Source: Rhodobiaceae bacterium UBA4490
Lineage (GTDB): Bacteria > Pseudomonadota > Alphaproteobacteria > Parvibaculales > Parvibaculaceae
Direction of reading: 5' to 3'
Assembly: GCA_002389665.1 (NCBI GenBank)
Contig: DGNO01000001.1
Span: forward strand, 149,564 to 213,563
Length of the DNA: 64,000 bases
Shown: one piece after another, positions 20,581-29,492 of the stretch
Layout of the letters: every line of letters starts with the position of its first letter
Numbering within the stretch: the first letter of the stretch is position 1
Program-made: the position numbers and the translations under genes
The notes under the pieces: model-generated
The model's input: only the letters and a program-made list of their open reading frames with translations
Told to the model about the DNA's origin: nothing
The model's database searches: none

Positions 20581-21003
20581 ATGGCTGTTCAGCGCACCTT
20601 CTCCATCATCAAGCCGGATGCGACCCGCCGGAACATCACGGGCAAGATTATTGACCGGCTGGAAAGCGCGGGCCTGCGCGTCGTTGCGCAAAAACGCGTT
20701 CACCTGACCAAGGAACAGGCGGAAGGCTTTTATGCCGTTCACAAAGAGCGCCCCTTCTTCGGTGAACTGGTCTCCTTCATGATCTCCGGCCCCGTCGTCG
20801 TGCAGGTTCTGGAAGGCGAAGACGCCGTTGCCAAGAACCGCGAAGTGATGGGCGCAACGAACCCGAAGGAAGCGGCCCCCGGCACGATCCGCGCCGACTT
20901 CGCCGAGTCCATCGAAGCCAATTCCGTGCACGGTTCGGACGCGCCGGAAACGGCTGCCGAAGAAATCAAGTTCTTCTTCAAGGATGAAGAAATCGTCGGC
21001 TAA
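20581..21003 (+). CDS. ndk: Nucleoside diphosphate kinase
   Basis: This exchanges terminal phosphates between NTPs and NDPs through a phosphohistidine. It has 140 residues with the active His117 in NSVHGSD, and [13 protein letters not shown] and [17 protein letters not shown] as family signatures. It is preceded by the Shine-Dalgarno-like CAGGAAACGGGAAAG. It diverges from the ABC-F gene and ends at a strong intrinsic terminator (21027-21057). Confidence 0.98.
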   Translation: MAVQRTFSIIKPDATRRNITGKIIDRLESAGLRVVAQKRVHLTKEQAEGFYAVHKERPFFGELVSFMISGPVVVQVLEGEDAVAKNREVMGATNPKEAAPGTIRADFAESIEANSVHGSDAPETAAEEIKFFFKDEEIVG

Positions 21004-21026
21004 GGCTGAAGGTTTTGGAAGTTTGG

Positions 21027-21057
21027 CGGGCGTCCTTCGGGGCGCCCGTTTTGTTTT
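21027..21057 (+). terminator. Intrinsic terminator of ndk
   Basis: CGGGCGTCC-TTCG-GGGCGCCCG (21027-21048) makes a nine-pair stem (one G-U) with a stable UUCG loop. It is followed by TTTTGTTTT. It lies 24 bases after the ndk stop and should isolate ndk from the GIY-YIG gene downstream. Confidence 0.9.
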
Positions 21058-21077
21058 GCGACCATCTTTGAAGCGTC

Positions 21078-21514
21078 GTCCCGGGATTTATTCCCGGGAC
21101 CCACTCGCACCTCTACGCAATCGGAGGTTTGTTGCTTACAGCCCAGGCGTTCCGCAATCTCGATGCGGTCTTTCTCAAGTGCGCTCATTCCTATGAGTTT
21201 TTACGTTTATATTCTCGCAAGCCGTAAGCACGGGACGCTCTATATCGGCGTGACAAACGATCTTGCCCGGCGCGTATGGGAACACCGGCAAGGTGCCGGC
21301 TCGACATTCGCCAGGAAATATAAAGTGCATACGCTCGTTTATGCCGAAAGATTTGAGGCAGCCGAAAACGCCATTCAAAGAGAAAAGACGATGAAGGAAT
21401 GGCCACGGGTTTGGAAAATCAGGCAGATCGAGAGCTTGAACCCGGAGTGGAAAGACCTCTACGAGGATATTTGCCGTTAGGCCAATGGGCCCCGGCAACG
21501 AGTGCCGGGGCGAC
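21078..21514. repeat. Variant palindrome pair bracketing the GIY-YIG gene
   Basis: At 21078-21100 GTCCCGGGA-TTTAT-TCCCGGGAC is a perfect 9-bp inverted repeat. At 21486-21514 TGGGCCCCGGCA...TGCCGGGGCGAC is a second palindrome in the opposite orientation. Both resemble the GTCACCCCGG...GGGGTCCA family found in four other gaps, with C/G swaps at a few positions (GTCGTCCC and GTCGCCCC for GTCACCCC). The forward-then-reverse order is the same as at 4429-4514, but here the spacer holds a 95-codon GIY-YIG gene. Confidence 0.65.
21193..21480 (+). CDS. Small GIY-YIG domain protein (COG2827-like)
   Basis: This 95-residue stand-alone GIY-YIG nuclease-fold protein carries the family core YVYILASRKHGTLYIGVTNDL at 4-24, Arg26-Arg27, and the conserved tail AIQREKTMKEWPRVWKI and NPEWKDLY. 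The ATG at 21193 is preferred because homology begins there; an upstream ATG at 21163 would add ten unrelated residues. The genes ndk and purN on either side have unrelated roles. It sits between two palindromes of the window's dispersed repeat family. The cellular role of this common small family is not established. I infer nuclease activity only from the fold. Confidence 0.88.
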   Translation: MSFYVYILASRKHGTLYIGVTNDLARRVWEHRQGAGSTFARKYKVHTLVYAERFEAAENAIQREKTMKEWPRVWKIRQIESLNPEWKDLYEDICR

Positions 21515-21528
21515 GAAATGTCGTGAAT

Positions 21529-22173
21529 TTAAAGCCCTGGCACGATCAGCGTGGGCGGCAGGCCTTCGGGGGCGGGGGAGATGACGGCGCGTTCGTTGAC
21601 GATGCGCACGCGCCCTTCCGCGACAAGGCGCAGGGCGAGGGGGTAGAGCTTGTGCTCGGCCTCCAGCACGCGCTGGGCCAGTGTTTCTTCCGTATCGTCC
21701 ATCATAACGGGCACGGCGGCCTGGGCGATGATGGGGCCTTCATCCATTTCCGGGCGCACGTAATGGACCGTTGCGCCGGAAATGCGCACGCCCGCCTCGA
21801 TGGCGCGGGCATGGACGTTGAGGCCTTTGAAGGCGGGCAACAGGGAAGGGTGGATATTGATCTGCCGGTTCCACCATTTCTCGACAAAGCCGTCCGTCAG
21901 GATACGCATGAAGCCGGCATTGCAAATGAAATCGGCGCCCGCTTCTTCCAGCGCTTCGCTGAGACAGGCATCGAACGTGTCGCGCTTGGCAAAATCGCGG
22001 TGATTGATGGCGCGGGCGGGAATGCCCGCTTTCTCCGCGACCTCAAGGCCTTTGGCGCCGGGATTGTTGGAAATCACCGTCACGATGTCGGCGGGAAAAT
22101 CCGGCGCGGCGCAGGCCTCGATCAGCGAGGCAAGATTGCTGCCCCGCCCTGAAATGAGAACGCCGACTTTCAT
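21529..22173 (-). CDS. purN: Phosphoribosylglycinamide formyltransferase
   Basis: This transfers a formyl group from 10-formyl-tetrahydrofolate to GAR in purine synthesis. It has 214 residues with VLISGRGSNL at the N-terminus, the catalytic Asn-His in NIHPSLLPAF and Asp in PEMDEGPIIAQ. The start overlaps the purM stop in TAATG, so the two are translationally coupled. It is convergent with the GIY-YIG gene, and one repeat unit lies in the 48-bp gap. Confidence 0.97.
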   Translation of the reverse strand: MKVGVLISGRGSNLASLIEACAAPDFPADIVTVISNNPGAKGLEVAEKAGIPARAINHRDFAKRDTFDACLSEALEEAGADFICNAGFMRILTDGFVEKWWNRQINIHPSLLPAFKGLNVHARAIEAGVRISGATVHYVRPEMDEGPIIAQAAVPVMMDDTEETLAQRVLEAEHKLYPLALRLVAEGRVRIVNERAVISPAPEGLPPTLIVPGL

Positions 22174-23267
22174 TAGGCAGCTCCCGCAGGCGCCGAGCCG
22201 AGCTCGCCATTAATGACGACATGAGGGGCGTCCGCGGCGCGCTCTTTCAGCGTGCCGAGGGTGAAGACGGTTTCGCCTTCCCGCTCCAGAAGGGCCGTGA
22301 CGTCTTTGGCGCGTTCCGCCTCCACGGCGAGAACCATGCCGATGCCGCAATTGAAGGTGCGGCCCATTTCATCGCGCTCGATGCCGCCGAGTTTCATCAG
22401 CCAGCGGAAGACGGGAGGCAGCGACCAGGCCGCGCCATCGATCTCGGCCATCAGATTGTCGGGCAAGACGCGGGGAATGTTTTCGGTAAAGCCGCCGCCG
22501 GTAATATGGGCCATGGCTTTGACCGCGCCCGTTTCCTTGATCGCGGAAAGAAGCGGCTTCACATAGATGCGGGTAGGGGTGAGCAGCGCCGCGCCGAGCG
22601 AGGTGCCGGGGGCGAAGGGGCAGTCCGCACCATAGGAAAGCTCGTGATCGGCCACCAGGCGGCGTACCAGCGAATAGCCGTTGGAGTGAACACCGCTCGA
22701 GGCAAGGCCGAGCAGCACATCGCCTGCGCCGATATCGGCGCGCGGCAGAAGCGTGCCCCGCTCGGCTGCGCCCACGGCAAAACCGGCAAGGTCATAATCG
22801 CCTTCGGCGTACATGCCCGGCATTTCCGCCGTTTCTCCGCCGATGAGCGCGCAGCCGGCCTGGCGGCAGCCATCCGCGATGCCCGCGACCACGTCTTCGG
22901 CAATGCCGACGGCCAGCTTGCCGGTGGCAAAATAATCGAGGAAGAAAAGCGGCTCGGCGCCCTGCACGATGAGATCGTTGACGCACATGGCCACAAGATC
23001 GATGCCCACCGTGCCGTGGATGCCGCTTTCGATGGCGATTCGCAGTTTCGTGCCCACCCCGTCATTGGCGGCGACGAGCACGGGATCGGTGAAGCCGGCT
23101 TCTTTGAGATCGAAAAGGCCGCCGAAACCGCCAAGGCTGCCATCGGCGCCCGAACGGGCGGTGGAGCGGGCGAGCGGGCCAATGGCTTTGACAAGCGCGT
23201 TTCCCGCGTCGATATCGACGCCGGCGTCTTTATAAGTGTAGCGGTTGGGGCGGTCGGACGAGGACAT
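22173..23267 (-). CDS. purM: Phosphoribosylformylglycinamidine cyclo-ligase
   Basis: This AIR synthetase uses ATP to close the imidazole ring of purines. It has 364 residues with [12 protein letters not shown] at the N-terminus (the family's 'YkdAGVDi'), [44 protein letters not shown] and [11 protein letters not shown], all diagnostic of PurM. It is first of the purM-purN pair and diverges from the DUF2066 gene across 280 bp with no other gene. Confidence 0.97.
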   Translation of the reverse strand: MSSSDRPNRYTYKDAGVDIDAGNALVKAIGPLARSTARSGADGSLGGFGGLFDLKEAGFTDPVLVAANDGVGTKLRIAIESGIHGTVGIDLVAMCVNDLIVQGAEPLFFLDYFATGKLAVGIAEDVVAGIADGCRQAGCALIGGETAEMPGMYAEGDYDLAGFAVGAAERGTLLPRADIGAGDVLLGLASSGVHSNGYSLVRRLVADHELSYGADCPFAPGTSLGAALLTPTRIYVKPLLSAIKETGAVKAMAHITGGGFTENIPRVLPDNLMAEIDGAAWSLPPVFRWLMKLGGIERDEMGRTFNCGIGMVLAVEAERAKDVTALLEREGETVFTLGTLKERAADAPHVVINGELGSAPAGAA

Positions 23268-23547
23268 CTCAAGCCTTTATCGAGAGGGAGGCCCGGCATA
23301 CGGCCCATGGGCGGGTTTCATGAGCGGGGCCAGTGACTTTCTGGGCGCTAACCCACCCGAAAAACGGTCATAAAGCAAGTGCTTCCCTGCCTTTAAATGA
23401 GGGGCGGGAAAAGTGCCGCAGCCGCCTTCCGGCTCCCCCGGCCTTGGTGTAGGGTCGGCTTTCGTGAAGGAAAAGCGGCTTCGGCCCGATTTCCAAAGTT
23501 TTTTCAAGATGTTCAGGGTTCTTCGGGAAGCAAAGGCAGCAAGGGCG

Positions 23548-24642
23548 ATGGAAACGAGGCGGGGCTCTTTTTTTGCAACTTTGGCGGCAGCCACGGCGCT
23601 GGTTCTTTCGGCCATGCTGGGGGCTGCGCCGGCCATCGCGGGCGATGTTTACCGTGTCTCGGGCATTCCGGTCGATGCGAGCGCCGAAAATGCGACGGCA
23701 GCCCGCGCCAAGGCGGTGGCCGAGGGCCAGACCCGCGCTTTTGAAGAAGTGCTGCGCAAGGTGACGCGGCGCGAGGATTGGGCGCGCCTGCCGGCCGCCG
23801 ATGAAGCGACGGCGCAGAGCCTCGTGCGCTCCTTTCAGGTGGCGGGGGAGAAGACCAGCACGACGCGCTATCTTGCGACCTTGACCGTGACCTTCAACAG
23901 CGAAGGCGTGCGCCGCCTGCTGCGCCAATACGACATTCCTTATGCCGATACGCAGGCAAAGCCCGCGCTGCTGCTGCCGCTCTGGCGGGACATTGGCGGC
24001 ACGCGGCAATTGTGGGACGACAATCCCTGGCGCGCGGCCTGGGCGGGTATGGACCTTGCCAACCGGCTGACCCCCCTCACGCTGCCGCTCGGCGATCTGG
24101 AAGATCTGACGACGCTGAGCGCGGAGGCGGCAGCGGCGGGCGATGATGCGGCCCTGCAAGCCTTTGCCGAGCGCTATGGCACGAACCGCGTCATCGTGGC
24201 CGAAGCCTCGCCTGCCGGTGAAAGCGGGCTGCAGGCCGATATGGTGCTTTACGAGGCAGGCTCCGTCATGCCCGCGCGGCGCTGGAGCCGCCGGGTGAGC
24301 GGCGAGGAAAGCCTGGAGGCGCTGGGCCGCCAGGCTGCGGAGCTTTATCTCGATCATCTGGCCGAGGAATGGAAAGCCCAGAGCACGGTCGCCAAGGGAG
24401 AAGCGGCGGCGCTTTCCGCCTCCGTGCGGTTCAATTCCATGGGCGAGTGGGTCTCCATCAAGCGCAAACTCGAGCAATCGCCGAATGTGAGCCGGGTCAC
24501 GCTGGTCGGCCTTTCGACGGAAGGGGCGCTGGTGGAGATCGATTATCAGGGCTCGGCGGACAGTCTCGGCCTCACTCTTGCCCAGCAGAACCTCTCCTTG
24601 ATGGAAATGGAGGGCTATTGGGTGCTGGCAGCGCGCCAGTAG
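23548..24642 (+). CDS. DUF2066 domain-containing exported protein
   Basis: This 364-residue protein has a signal peptide (hydrophobic 7-28, cleavage near AIAG-DVYRV). The mature part opens VYRVSGIPVDASAENATAARAKAVAEGQTRAFEEVLRKVT in the style of DUF2066 proteins, and ends with a short domain reading VRFNSMGEWVSIKRKLEQSPNVSRVTL. Function is unknown. The start is set by homology and signal peptide; the frame is open to 23413. The order purM-DUF2066-CDP-alcohol transferase-AI-2E-hdaA recurs in alphaproteobacteria, hinting at an envelope role. Confidence 0.85.
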   Translation: METRRGSFFATLAAATALVLSAMLGAAPAIAGDVYRVSGIPVDASAENATAARAKAVAEGQTRAFEEVLRKVTRREDWARLPAADEATAQSLVRSFQVAGEKTSTTRYLATLTVTFNSEGVRRLLRQYDIPYADTQAKPALLLPLWRDIGGTRQLWDDNPWRAAWAGMDLANRLTPLTLPLGDLEDLTTLSAEAAAAGDDAALQAFAERYGTNRVIVAEASPAGESGLQADMVLYEAGSVMPARRWSRRVSGEESLEALGRQAAELYLDHLAEEWKAQSTVAKGEAAALSASVRFNSMGEWVSIKRKLEQSPNVSRVTLVGLSTEGALVEIDYQGSADSLGLTLAQQNLSLMEMEGYWVLAARQ

Positions 24643-24683
24643 TCTAAAGCCTTCCCGATTGCCCGGAGCACCGGCGCTACCCC

Positions 24684-25286
24684 ATGAACCAGCTGCCGAA
24701 CATCATTACCATCGCGCGGCTCTTTCTGGTGCCGGTGATCATCTATTCGATCTTGAACGGTGAGATGATGCTCGCCTTCTGGCTGTTCGTTGCCGCGGGC
24801 CTGTCGGATGCGGTGGACGGGTTTCTTGCCCGCCAGCTTGCCGCCCGCTCCGAGCTTGGCGCTTATCTCGATCCCGTGGCGGACAAGGCGCTGCTGGTGA
24901 GCATCTACGTCTCGCTCGGCTGGGCAGGTTTTCTGCCGGACTGGCTGGTGCTTCTCGTCGTCTCCCGCGATGTGATGATCGTGGGCGGGGTGGTGCTTGG
25001 CTGGGTGATGGCCATGCCGCTTGCCATGGACCCGGCGCTGATTTCGAAAGCCAATACCGCCGCGCAGATCGCACTTGCCGCGCTCGTGCTGGCGGTGGCG
25101 GGCAGCGGACTTGAGGCGGCAGCGGCGGTCGATATGCTGGTCATCGTGACGGCAGCAACGACAGGTGTTTCCGCGCTTGGCTATCTGCTGCGCTGGGGCG
25201 GGCATATGGGGCTTTGGGCGCTGCCCGGGCGGCCGGCGGCCGATACCGTTGTGAGCGAAGAGCAGGGAAAAAGGGAAAATCCATGA
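24684..25286 (+). CDS. CDP-alcohol phosphatidyltransferase
   Basis: This integral-membrane enzyme of 200 residues joins a CDP-activated lipid to an alcohol in phospholipid synthesis. The diagnostic motif D-G-x2-A-R-x8-G-x3-D-x3-D is intact: DAVDGFLARQLAARSELG followed by AYLDPVADK at about 33-60. About four to five hydrophobic segments are present. It resembles PgsA-type enzymes (N-terminus MNQLPNIITIARLFLVPV), but the motif does not fix the acceptor; cardiolipin or phosphatidylglycerophosphate synthesis are both possible. Its stop overlaps the next start by four bases (ATGA). Confidence 0.88.
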   Translation: MNQLPNIITIARLFLVPVIIYSILNGEMMLAFWLFVAAGLSDAVDGFLARQLAARSELGAYLDPVADKALLVSIYVSLGWAGFLPDWLVLLVVSRDVMIVGGVVLGWVMAMPLAMDPALISKANTAAQIALAALVLAVAGSGLEAAAAVDMLVIVTAATTGVSALGYLLRWGGHMGLWALPGRPAADTVVSEEQGKRENP

Positions 25287-26389
25287 CCGTTCAACGCCAG
25301 GCGCTTTTCTGGGGCATCGGACTTTTTGTCTTCATCCTATTGCTTTGGCTGCTGCGCGGCATTCTTCTGCCTTTCGTCGCAGGACTGGCGGTGGCCTATC
25401 TGCTCGACCCCTTTGCCGACTGGCTGGAGGAGCGCGGTTTTTCCCGGTTGCTGGCGACCAGCGTCATCACCGTGATTTTCGTGCTGCTGATCGTGGCCTT
25501 TCTGGTTCTGCTCGTACCGCTGCTTTACGAGCAGACCGTGGCGCTGGTCGAAAGCCTGCCCAGAATTGCCGACCGGGTGCAGGAATGGCTGGCGCATTTG
25601 AGCCAGGGCCGGGTCGGAGAAGTGCTTTTAGGCAGCACGGATATTCGCGACACGATCGATAAGGCGGGCGCGGGGCTTGTTTCCTGGGCGCTGAGCGCGC
25701 TGGGCGAGGTGTGGAAACAGGGTGTGGCGATCATCAGCCTTTTCTCTCTCGTCGTCATCACGCCCATCGTCGCGTTCTACATGCTGCTCGACTGGGACAA
25801 TATGGTGGAGCGGGTGGATGAGCTTTTGCCGCGTGAGCATGCCATGACCATTCGCGGCCTTTTCCGGGAAATGGATGCGGTGCTGGCCGGGTTCGTGCGC
25901 GGGCAGGGCACGGTCTGTCTGGTGCTCGGCACGTTCTATGCCATCGGCCTGTCGCTGGCCGGGCTCAATCTCGGCCTCGTTGTCGGGCTTGGTGCGGGGA
26001 TTATCAGCTTCATTCCCTATGTCGGCACGATCAGCGGCTTTCTGGTGGCGACGCTGCTCGCCATTTTGCAGTTCGGCCCGCAGGATTATATGTCGATCGG
26101 CGTCGTGATCGGCGTCTTCGTCATCGGGCAGTTCGTCGAGGGGAATTTCCTCACCCCCAAACTCGTGGGCAGCCGTGTCGGGCTGCATCCGGTCTGGGTG
26201 ATGTTCGCCCTTTTTGCCTTCGGCGCGCTGTTCGGTTTTGTCGGGGTGTTGCTGGCCGTGCCCATTGCCGCAGCCATCGGTGTGCTTGCGCGTTTCGGCG
26301 TGCGCAGCTATGAGGCAAGCCCGCTTTACCGGGGCACCGGGCTTGGACATGAAGACCTGCAAGGCGTCCGTAAAGACAGTGATGAGTAA
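25283..26389 (+). CDS. AI-2E family transporter / PerM-like permease
   Basis: This 368-residue polytopic membrane protein has about seven to eight helices: an N-terminal pair, the long soluble middle around 70-150, and the conserved block GLNLGLVVGLGAGIISFIPYVGTISGF followed by GQFVEGNFLTPKLVGSRVGLHPVWVMFAL, the family signature. Members have been assigned to autoinducer-2 export or sodium/proton exchange; the substrate here is unknown. The true start at 25283 overlaps the previous stop. The stop codon lies in the first copy of an 18-bp tandem duplication. Confidence 0.9.
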   Translation: MTVQRQALFWGIGLFVFILLLWLLRGILLPFVAGLAVAYLLDPFADWLEERGFSRLLATSVITVIFVLLIVAFLVLLVPLLYEQTVALVESLPRIADRVQEWLAHLSQGRVGEVLLGSTDIRDTIDKAGAGLVSWALSALGEVWKQGVAIISLFSLVVITPIVAFYMLLDWDNMVERVDELLPREHAMTIRGLFREMDAVLAGFVRGQGTVCLVLGTFYAIGLSLAGLNLGLVVGLGAGIISFIPYVGTISGFLVATLLAILQFGPQDYMSIGVVIGVFVIGQFVEGNFLTPKLVGSRVGLHPVWVMFALFAFGALFGFVGVLLAVPIAAAIGVLARFGVRSYEASPLYRGTGLGHEDLQGVRKDSDE

Positions 26390-26416
26390 GCGTAGAGGGA
26401 TGAGTAAGCGTAAAGG
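26381..26416. repeat. 18-bp tandem duplication at the permease-hdaA junction
   Basis: Copies at 26381-26398 and 26399-26416 match at 17 of 18 bases (GATGAGTAAGCGTAGAGG and GATGAGTAAGCGTAAAGG). Copy 1 encodes the last two residues and the TAA stop of the permease. The single change in copy 2 creates AAAGG, part of the AAAGGAG ribosome binding site of hdaA. Confidence 0.9.
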
Positions 26417-26424
26417 AGAGACGG

Positions 26425-27108
26425 GTGAAAGCTGAGCAGCTTCCCCTGGAACTGGAACACAGGCCCGCGCGCGGCCGGGAGGATTTTCTTGTCGCCCCGG
26501 CGAACGAGCATGCCGTTGCGCTGATCGACCGTTGGCCGGACTGGCCCGATGCGGTGCTGGCGCTGGCCGGTGCGCCCGGCACAGGCAAGACGCATCTTGC
26601 CGAAGTGTGGCGCACCCGTTCGGGCGCGCGGCGCATCGAGGCGGCAAAGCTCACCAAAAAAGTCGTGCCGGAGCTTGCCGAAGCAGGGGCGGTGATTGTC
26701 GAGGACGGCGAGGCATTGCAAGGCGAGGGGCTGCCCGCGCTGTTTCATCTCATCAATCTGGTGCGGGAGACGAAGGGGTTTCTGCTGCTGACCGGCAAGG
26801 AGCCGCCCGCGCGCTGGCCCGTAAGCCTGCCCGATCTTTCCTCGCGGCTGAAGGCCGTGCCTTGCGCGGAGATCGGCGCGCCGGACGATGCGCTTTTATC
26901 GGCGCTGATGATCAAGCTCTTCGATGACCGCCAGCTTGCGGTGCCGGCCCCGGTCATTTCCTATCTCGTGCCGCGCATGGAGCGCTCTTTTGCGGCGCTG
27001 AGCGCGCTTGTGGAGGCGCTGGACCGGGCTTCGCTTGCCGGGAAGAGGCCCATAACTGTGCCGCTTGCCGCCGAAATCCTTAAAAACCGGGAAGAAAGCG
27101 CCCTTTAG
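26425..27108 (+). CDS. hdaA: DnaA-related regulatory ATPase HdaA
   Basis: This 227-residue protein is related to the DnaA AAA+ domain and helps inactivate DnaA-ATP after initiation through the sliding clamp. QLPLEL at 5-10 fits the clamp-binding motif seen in Hda/HdaA N-termini. The P-loop is GAPGTGKTH at 49-57 and the Walker B region is VIVEDGE. There is no DNA-binding domain IV, which separates it from DnaA. The GTG start is supported by AAAGGAG six bases upstream, formed by the second copy of the 18-bp repeat. Confidence 0.9.
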   Translation: MKAEQLPLELEHRPARGREDFLVAPANEHAVALIDRWPDWPDAVLALAGAPGTGKTHLAEVWRTRSGARRIEAAKLTKKVVPELAEAGAVIVEDGEALQGEGLPALFHLINLVRETKGFLLLTGKEPPARWPVSLPDLSSRLKAVPCAEIGAPDDALLSALMIKLFDDRQLAVPAPVISYLVPRMERSFAALSALVEALDRASLAGKRPITVPLAAEILKNREESAL

Positions 27109-27138
27109 GCCGTAAAGGACGCCCTAAACCTGCCGCGC

Positions 27139-27156
27139 TTGTCATGACTCGGTTAC
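27139..27156 (+). promoter_or_regulatory. Possible Pho box upstream of ppk
   Basis: TTGTCAT (27139-27145) and CGGTTAC (27150-27156) are 7-mers with an 11-bp period, the geometry of PhoB boxes built on CTGTCAT. The first half is a near-match (6 of 7) and the second is weak (4 of 7). The position, about 75-90 bases before ppk, and the phosphate-linked ppk-ppx genes make regulation by PhoB plausible but unproven. Confidence 0.3.
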
Positions 27157-27230
27157 GTTTTTGACGTAATTTCAAGGACATCAGGAATTTAACGGAACGC
27201 GCGGAAAGCCTGCGCGCCGGGGAAACGATT

Positions 27231-29477
27231 ATGAGCGCATCTTCAGGATCGAGCGAAGCCATTCAGCAGGTGCCCGCTATTGTGGCGCCGGACGGGCCGC
27301 TGGAAATGAAACATGCGGCAGTGGATAGCGCCGATTTCGAGCATATCGACCCGGCCTCGGCTGCGCGCTTCATGAACCGCGAGCTTTCCTGGCTCGAATT
27401 CAATAAGCGCGTTTTGGAAGAATGCGGCAATCTCAATCACCCGCTCTTGGAGCGGCTGCGCTTTCTTTCCATCTCCTCGAACAATCTCGACGAGTTTTAC
27501 ATGGTGCGCGTCGCGGGCCTGCGCGGGCAGGTGACGGCGGGCGTTGAAACGCTGAGCCAGGACGGGCTCACCGCCGCGCAGCAGCTTGAGCGGGTCAATG
27601 CCGCCGCCAATGAGCTGATGGCCGAGCAGCAGCGCCAATGGGATTTGCTGCGCCAGGAGATGCGCGAAAACGGCATTGCCGTGCTCGACCCGGAAGAAGT
27701 AACGGCGGAAGAATATGACTGGCTGGAAACGCGCTTTCTGGAACAAGTCTTTCCGGTGCTGACGCCGCTTGCCATCGACCCGGCGCATCCTTTTCCTTTC
27801 ATCGCCAATCTCGGTTTCACGCTTGCGCTGCAATTGAGAAGCCGCAGGCTCGGCACCTCGATGGAAGCGCTCTTGCCGATCCCCGCGCAGATCGAACGCT
27901 TCGTGCGCCTGCCCGATCAGACGGGCGGGGCCTCGGGCATCCGCTTTCTCAGCCTTGAAAACTGGATCGGGCTTTTTCTCGACCGGCTTTTCCCCGGCTA
28001 TGAAGTGATGGGCCAAGGCGCCTTCCGCATCATCCGCGACAGCGATATCGAAATCGAGGAAGAGGCCGAAGACCTGGTGCGCTATTACGAAAGCGCGCTG
28101 AAGCGCCGCCGCCGCGGCACGGTGATCCGCTTGAAGATGCAGGCGCGGATGCCGCCTTCCTTGCGCGAGTTCGTTGCTTCCGAACTGCATGTCTCGACGC
28201 AGGAAGTGGTGCTGGTGGACGGGCTTCTGGGCCTTGCGCAGACCAATAGCCTGATCGTTGATGACCGCCCGGATCTCAAATTCACGCCCTATAATGCGCG
28301 TTTCCCCGAGCGGGTGCGCGATTATGGCGGGGACTGTTTCGCCGCGATCCGCGCCAAAGACATCGTTGTGCATCACCCTTATGAGAGTTTCGATGTGGTG
28401 GTGCAGTTCATCCGCCAGGCCGCCAACGATCCGGACGTCGTGGCGATCAAACAAACGCTTTACCGGACCTCGAAGGATTCGCCCGTCGTGCAGGCGCTGA
28501 TCGAGGCGGCGGAGGCGGGCAAATCCGTCACCGCGCTTGTGGAGTTGAAAGCGCGGTTTGATGAGGCGGCTAACATCGTCTGGGCGCGGAACCTGGAACG
28601 GGCAGGCGTGCAGGTTGTATTCGGCTTTATCGAGCTGAAGACCCACGCGAAGCTTTCCATGGTGGTGCGCCGGGAAGGCGGGGCGCTGCGCTCATATGTG
28701 CACCTTGGCACCGGTAACTATCACCCGATCACCGCGAAGATTTACACCGACCTTTCCATGTTCACGACGGACCCGGCGATCGGGCGCGATGTGGCGCGGA
28801 TATTCAACTATCTGACGGGCTATGCCGAACCCGAAGAGCTGGAACAGATCGCCATGTCGCCGGCGGGGCTGCGCGCGCGGCTTCTGGAAGATATTCGCGG
28901 CGAGATCGCCCATGCCAAAGCCGGCCGGCCCGCGCAGGTCTGGGCGAAGATGAACTCGCTCGTCGATCCCATCGTCATCGACGCGCTCTACGAGGCAAGC
29001 CAGGCGGGCGTGCATATCGATCTCATCATGCGCGGCATTTGCTGCTTGCGTCCCGGTGTGCCGGGACTTTCGGAAAACATCCGCGTGAAGAGCATTGTCG
29101 GGCGTTTTCTGGAACACTCACGTATCGTCTGTTTCGGCAATGGCCACGGCCTGCCGTCCGATGACGCGAAGGTCTATTTCTCCTCCGCCGACTGGATGCC
29201 GCGCAATCTCGACCGGCGGGTCGAGGTGCTGGTGCCGGTGCGCAACCCCACCGTCCATGCGCAGATCATCGATCAGATCATGGTTGCCAACCTGAAGGAC
29301 AACCAGCAGAGCTGGCGGATGCTGCCCGATGGCAGCTATCAGCGCATCAAACCGGCGCCGGGCGAGGAGCCTTTCAACGCCCACCACTTCTTCATGGACA
29401 ATCCGAGCCTGTCAGGACGCGGCAGCTCACTTGAACGGGACGAGCCTCCGGCTGTAGAACTGAAGTCCCGAAAATAA
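27231..29477 (+). CDS. ppk: Polyphosphate kinase 1
   Basis: This polymerises the terminal phosphate of ATP into polyphosphate reversibly. It has 748 residues: the N-terminal domain ([18 protein letters not shown]), head domain, and two phospholipase-D-like C domains. The autophosphorylated His is His472 in [10 protein letters not shown] and the second essential His is His629 in FLEHSR; the 157-residue interval equals that of the E. coli pair (435 and 592). The N-terminus is about 40 residues longer than E. coli. ppx follows 15 bases after the stop. Confidence 0.97.
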   Translation: MSASSGSSEAIQQVPAIVAPDGPLEMKHAAVDSADFEHIDPASAARFMNRELSWLEFNKRVLEECGNLNHPLLERLRFLSISSNNLDEFYMVRVAGLRGQVTAGVETLSQDGLTAAQQLERVNAAANELMAEQQRQWDLLRQEMRENGIAVLDPEEVTAEEYDWLETRFLEQVFPVLTPLAIDPAHPFPFIANLGFTLALQLRSRRLGTSMEALLPIPAQIERFVRLPDQTGGASGIRFLSLENWIGLFLDRLFPGYEVMGQGAFRIIRDSDIEIEEEAEDLVRYYESALKRRRRGTVIRLKMQARMPPSLREFVASELHVSTQEVVLVDGLLGLAQTNSLIVDDRPDLKFTPYNARFPERVRDYGGDCFAAIRAKDIVVHHPYESFDVVVQFIRQAANDPDVVAIKQTLYRTSKDSPVVQALIEAAEAGKSVTALVELKARFDEAANIVWARNLERAGVQVVFGFIELKTHAKLSMVVRREGGALRSYVHLGTGNYHPITAKIYTDLSMFTTDPAIGRDVARIFNYLTGYAEPEELEQIAMSPAGLRARLLEDIRGEIAHAKAGRPAQVWAKMNSLVDPIVIDALYEASQAGVHIDLIMRGICCLRPGVPGLSENIRVKSIVGRFLEHSRIVCFGNGHGLPSDDAKVYFSSADWMPRNLDRRVEVLVPVRNPTVHAQIIDQIMVANLKDNQQSWRMLPDGSYQRIKPAPGEEPFNAHHFFMDNPSLSGRGSSLERDEPPAVELKSRK

Positions 29478-29492
29478 ACGCAAGTCCAGTCC

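Noticed and set aside
21000..21188. 62-codon minus-strand frame starting M-S-A-L-E-K-D-R-I-E-I-A-E-R-L-G
   Set aside because: The first 16 residues look protein-like and could be a relic of a gene cut by the palindrome/GIY-YIG unit, but the rest reads through a repeat and the ndk terminator. It is too short to support.
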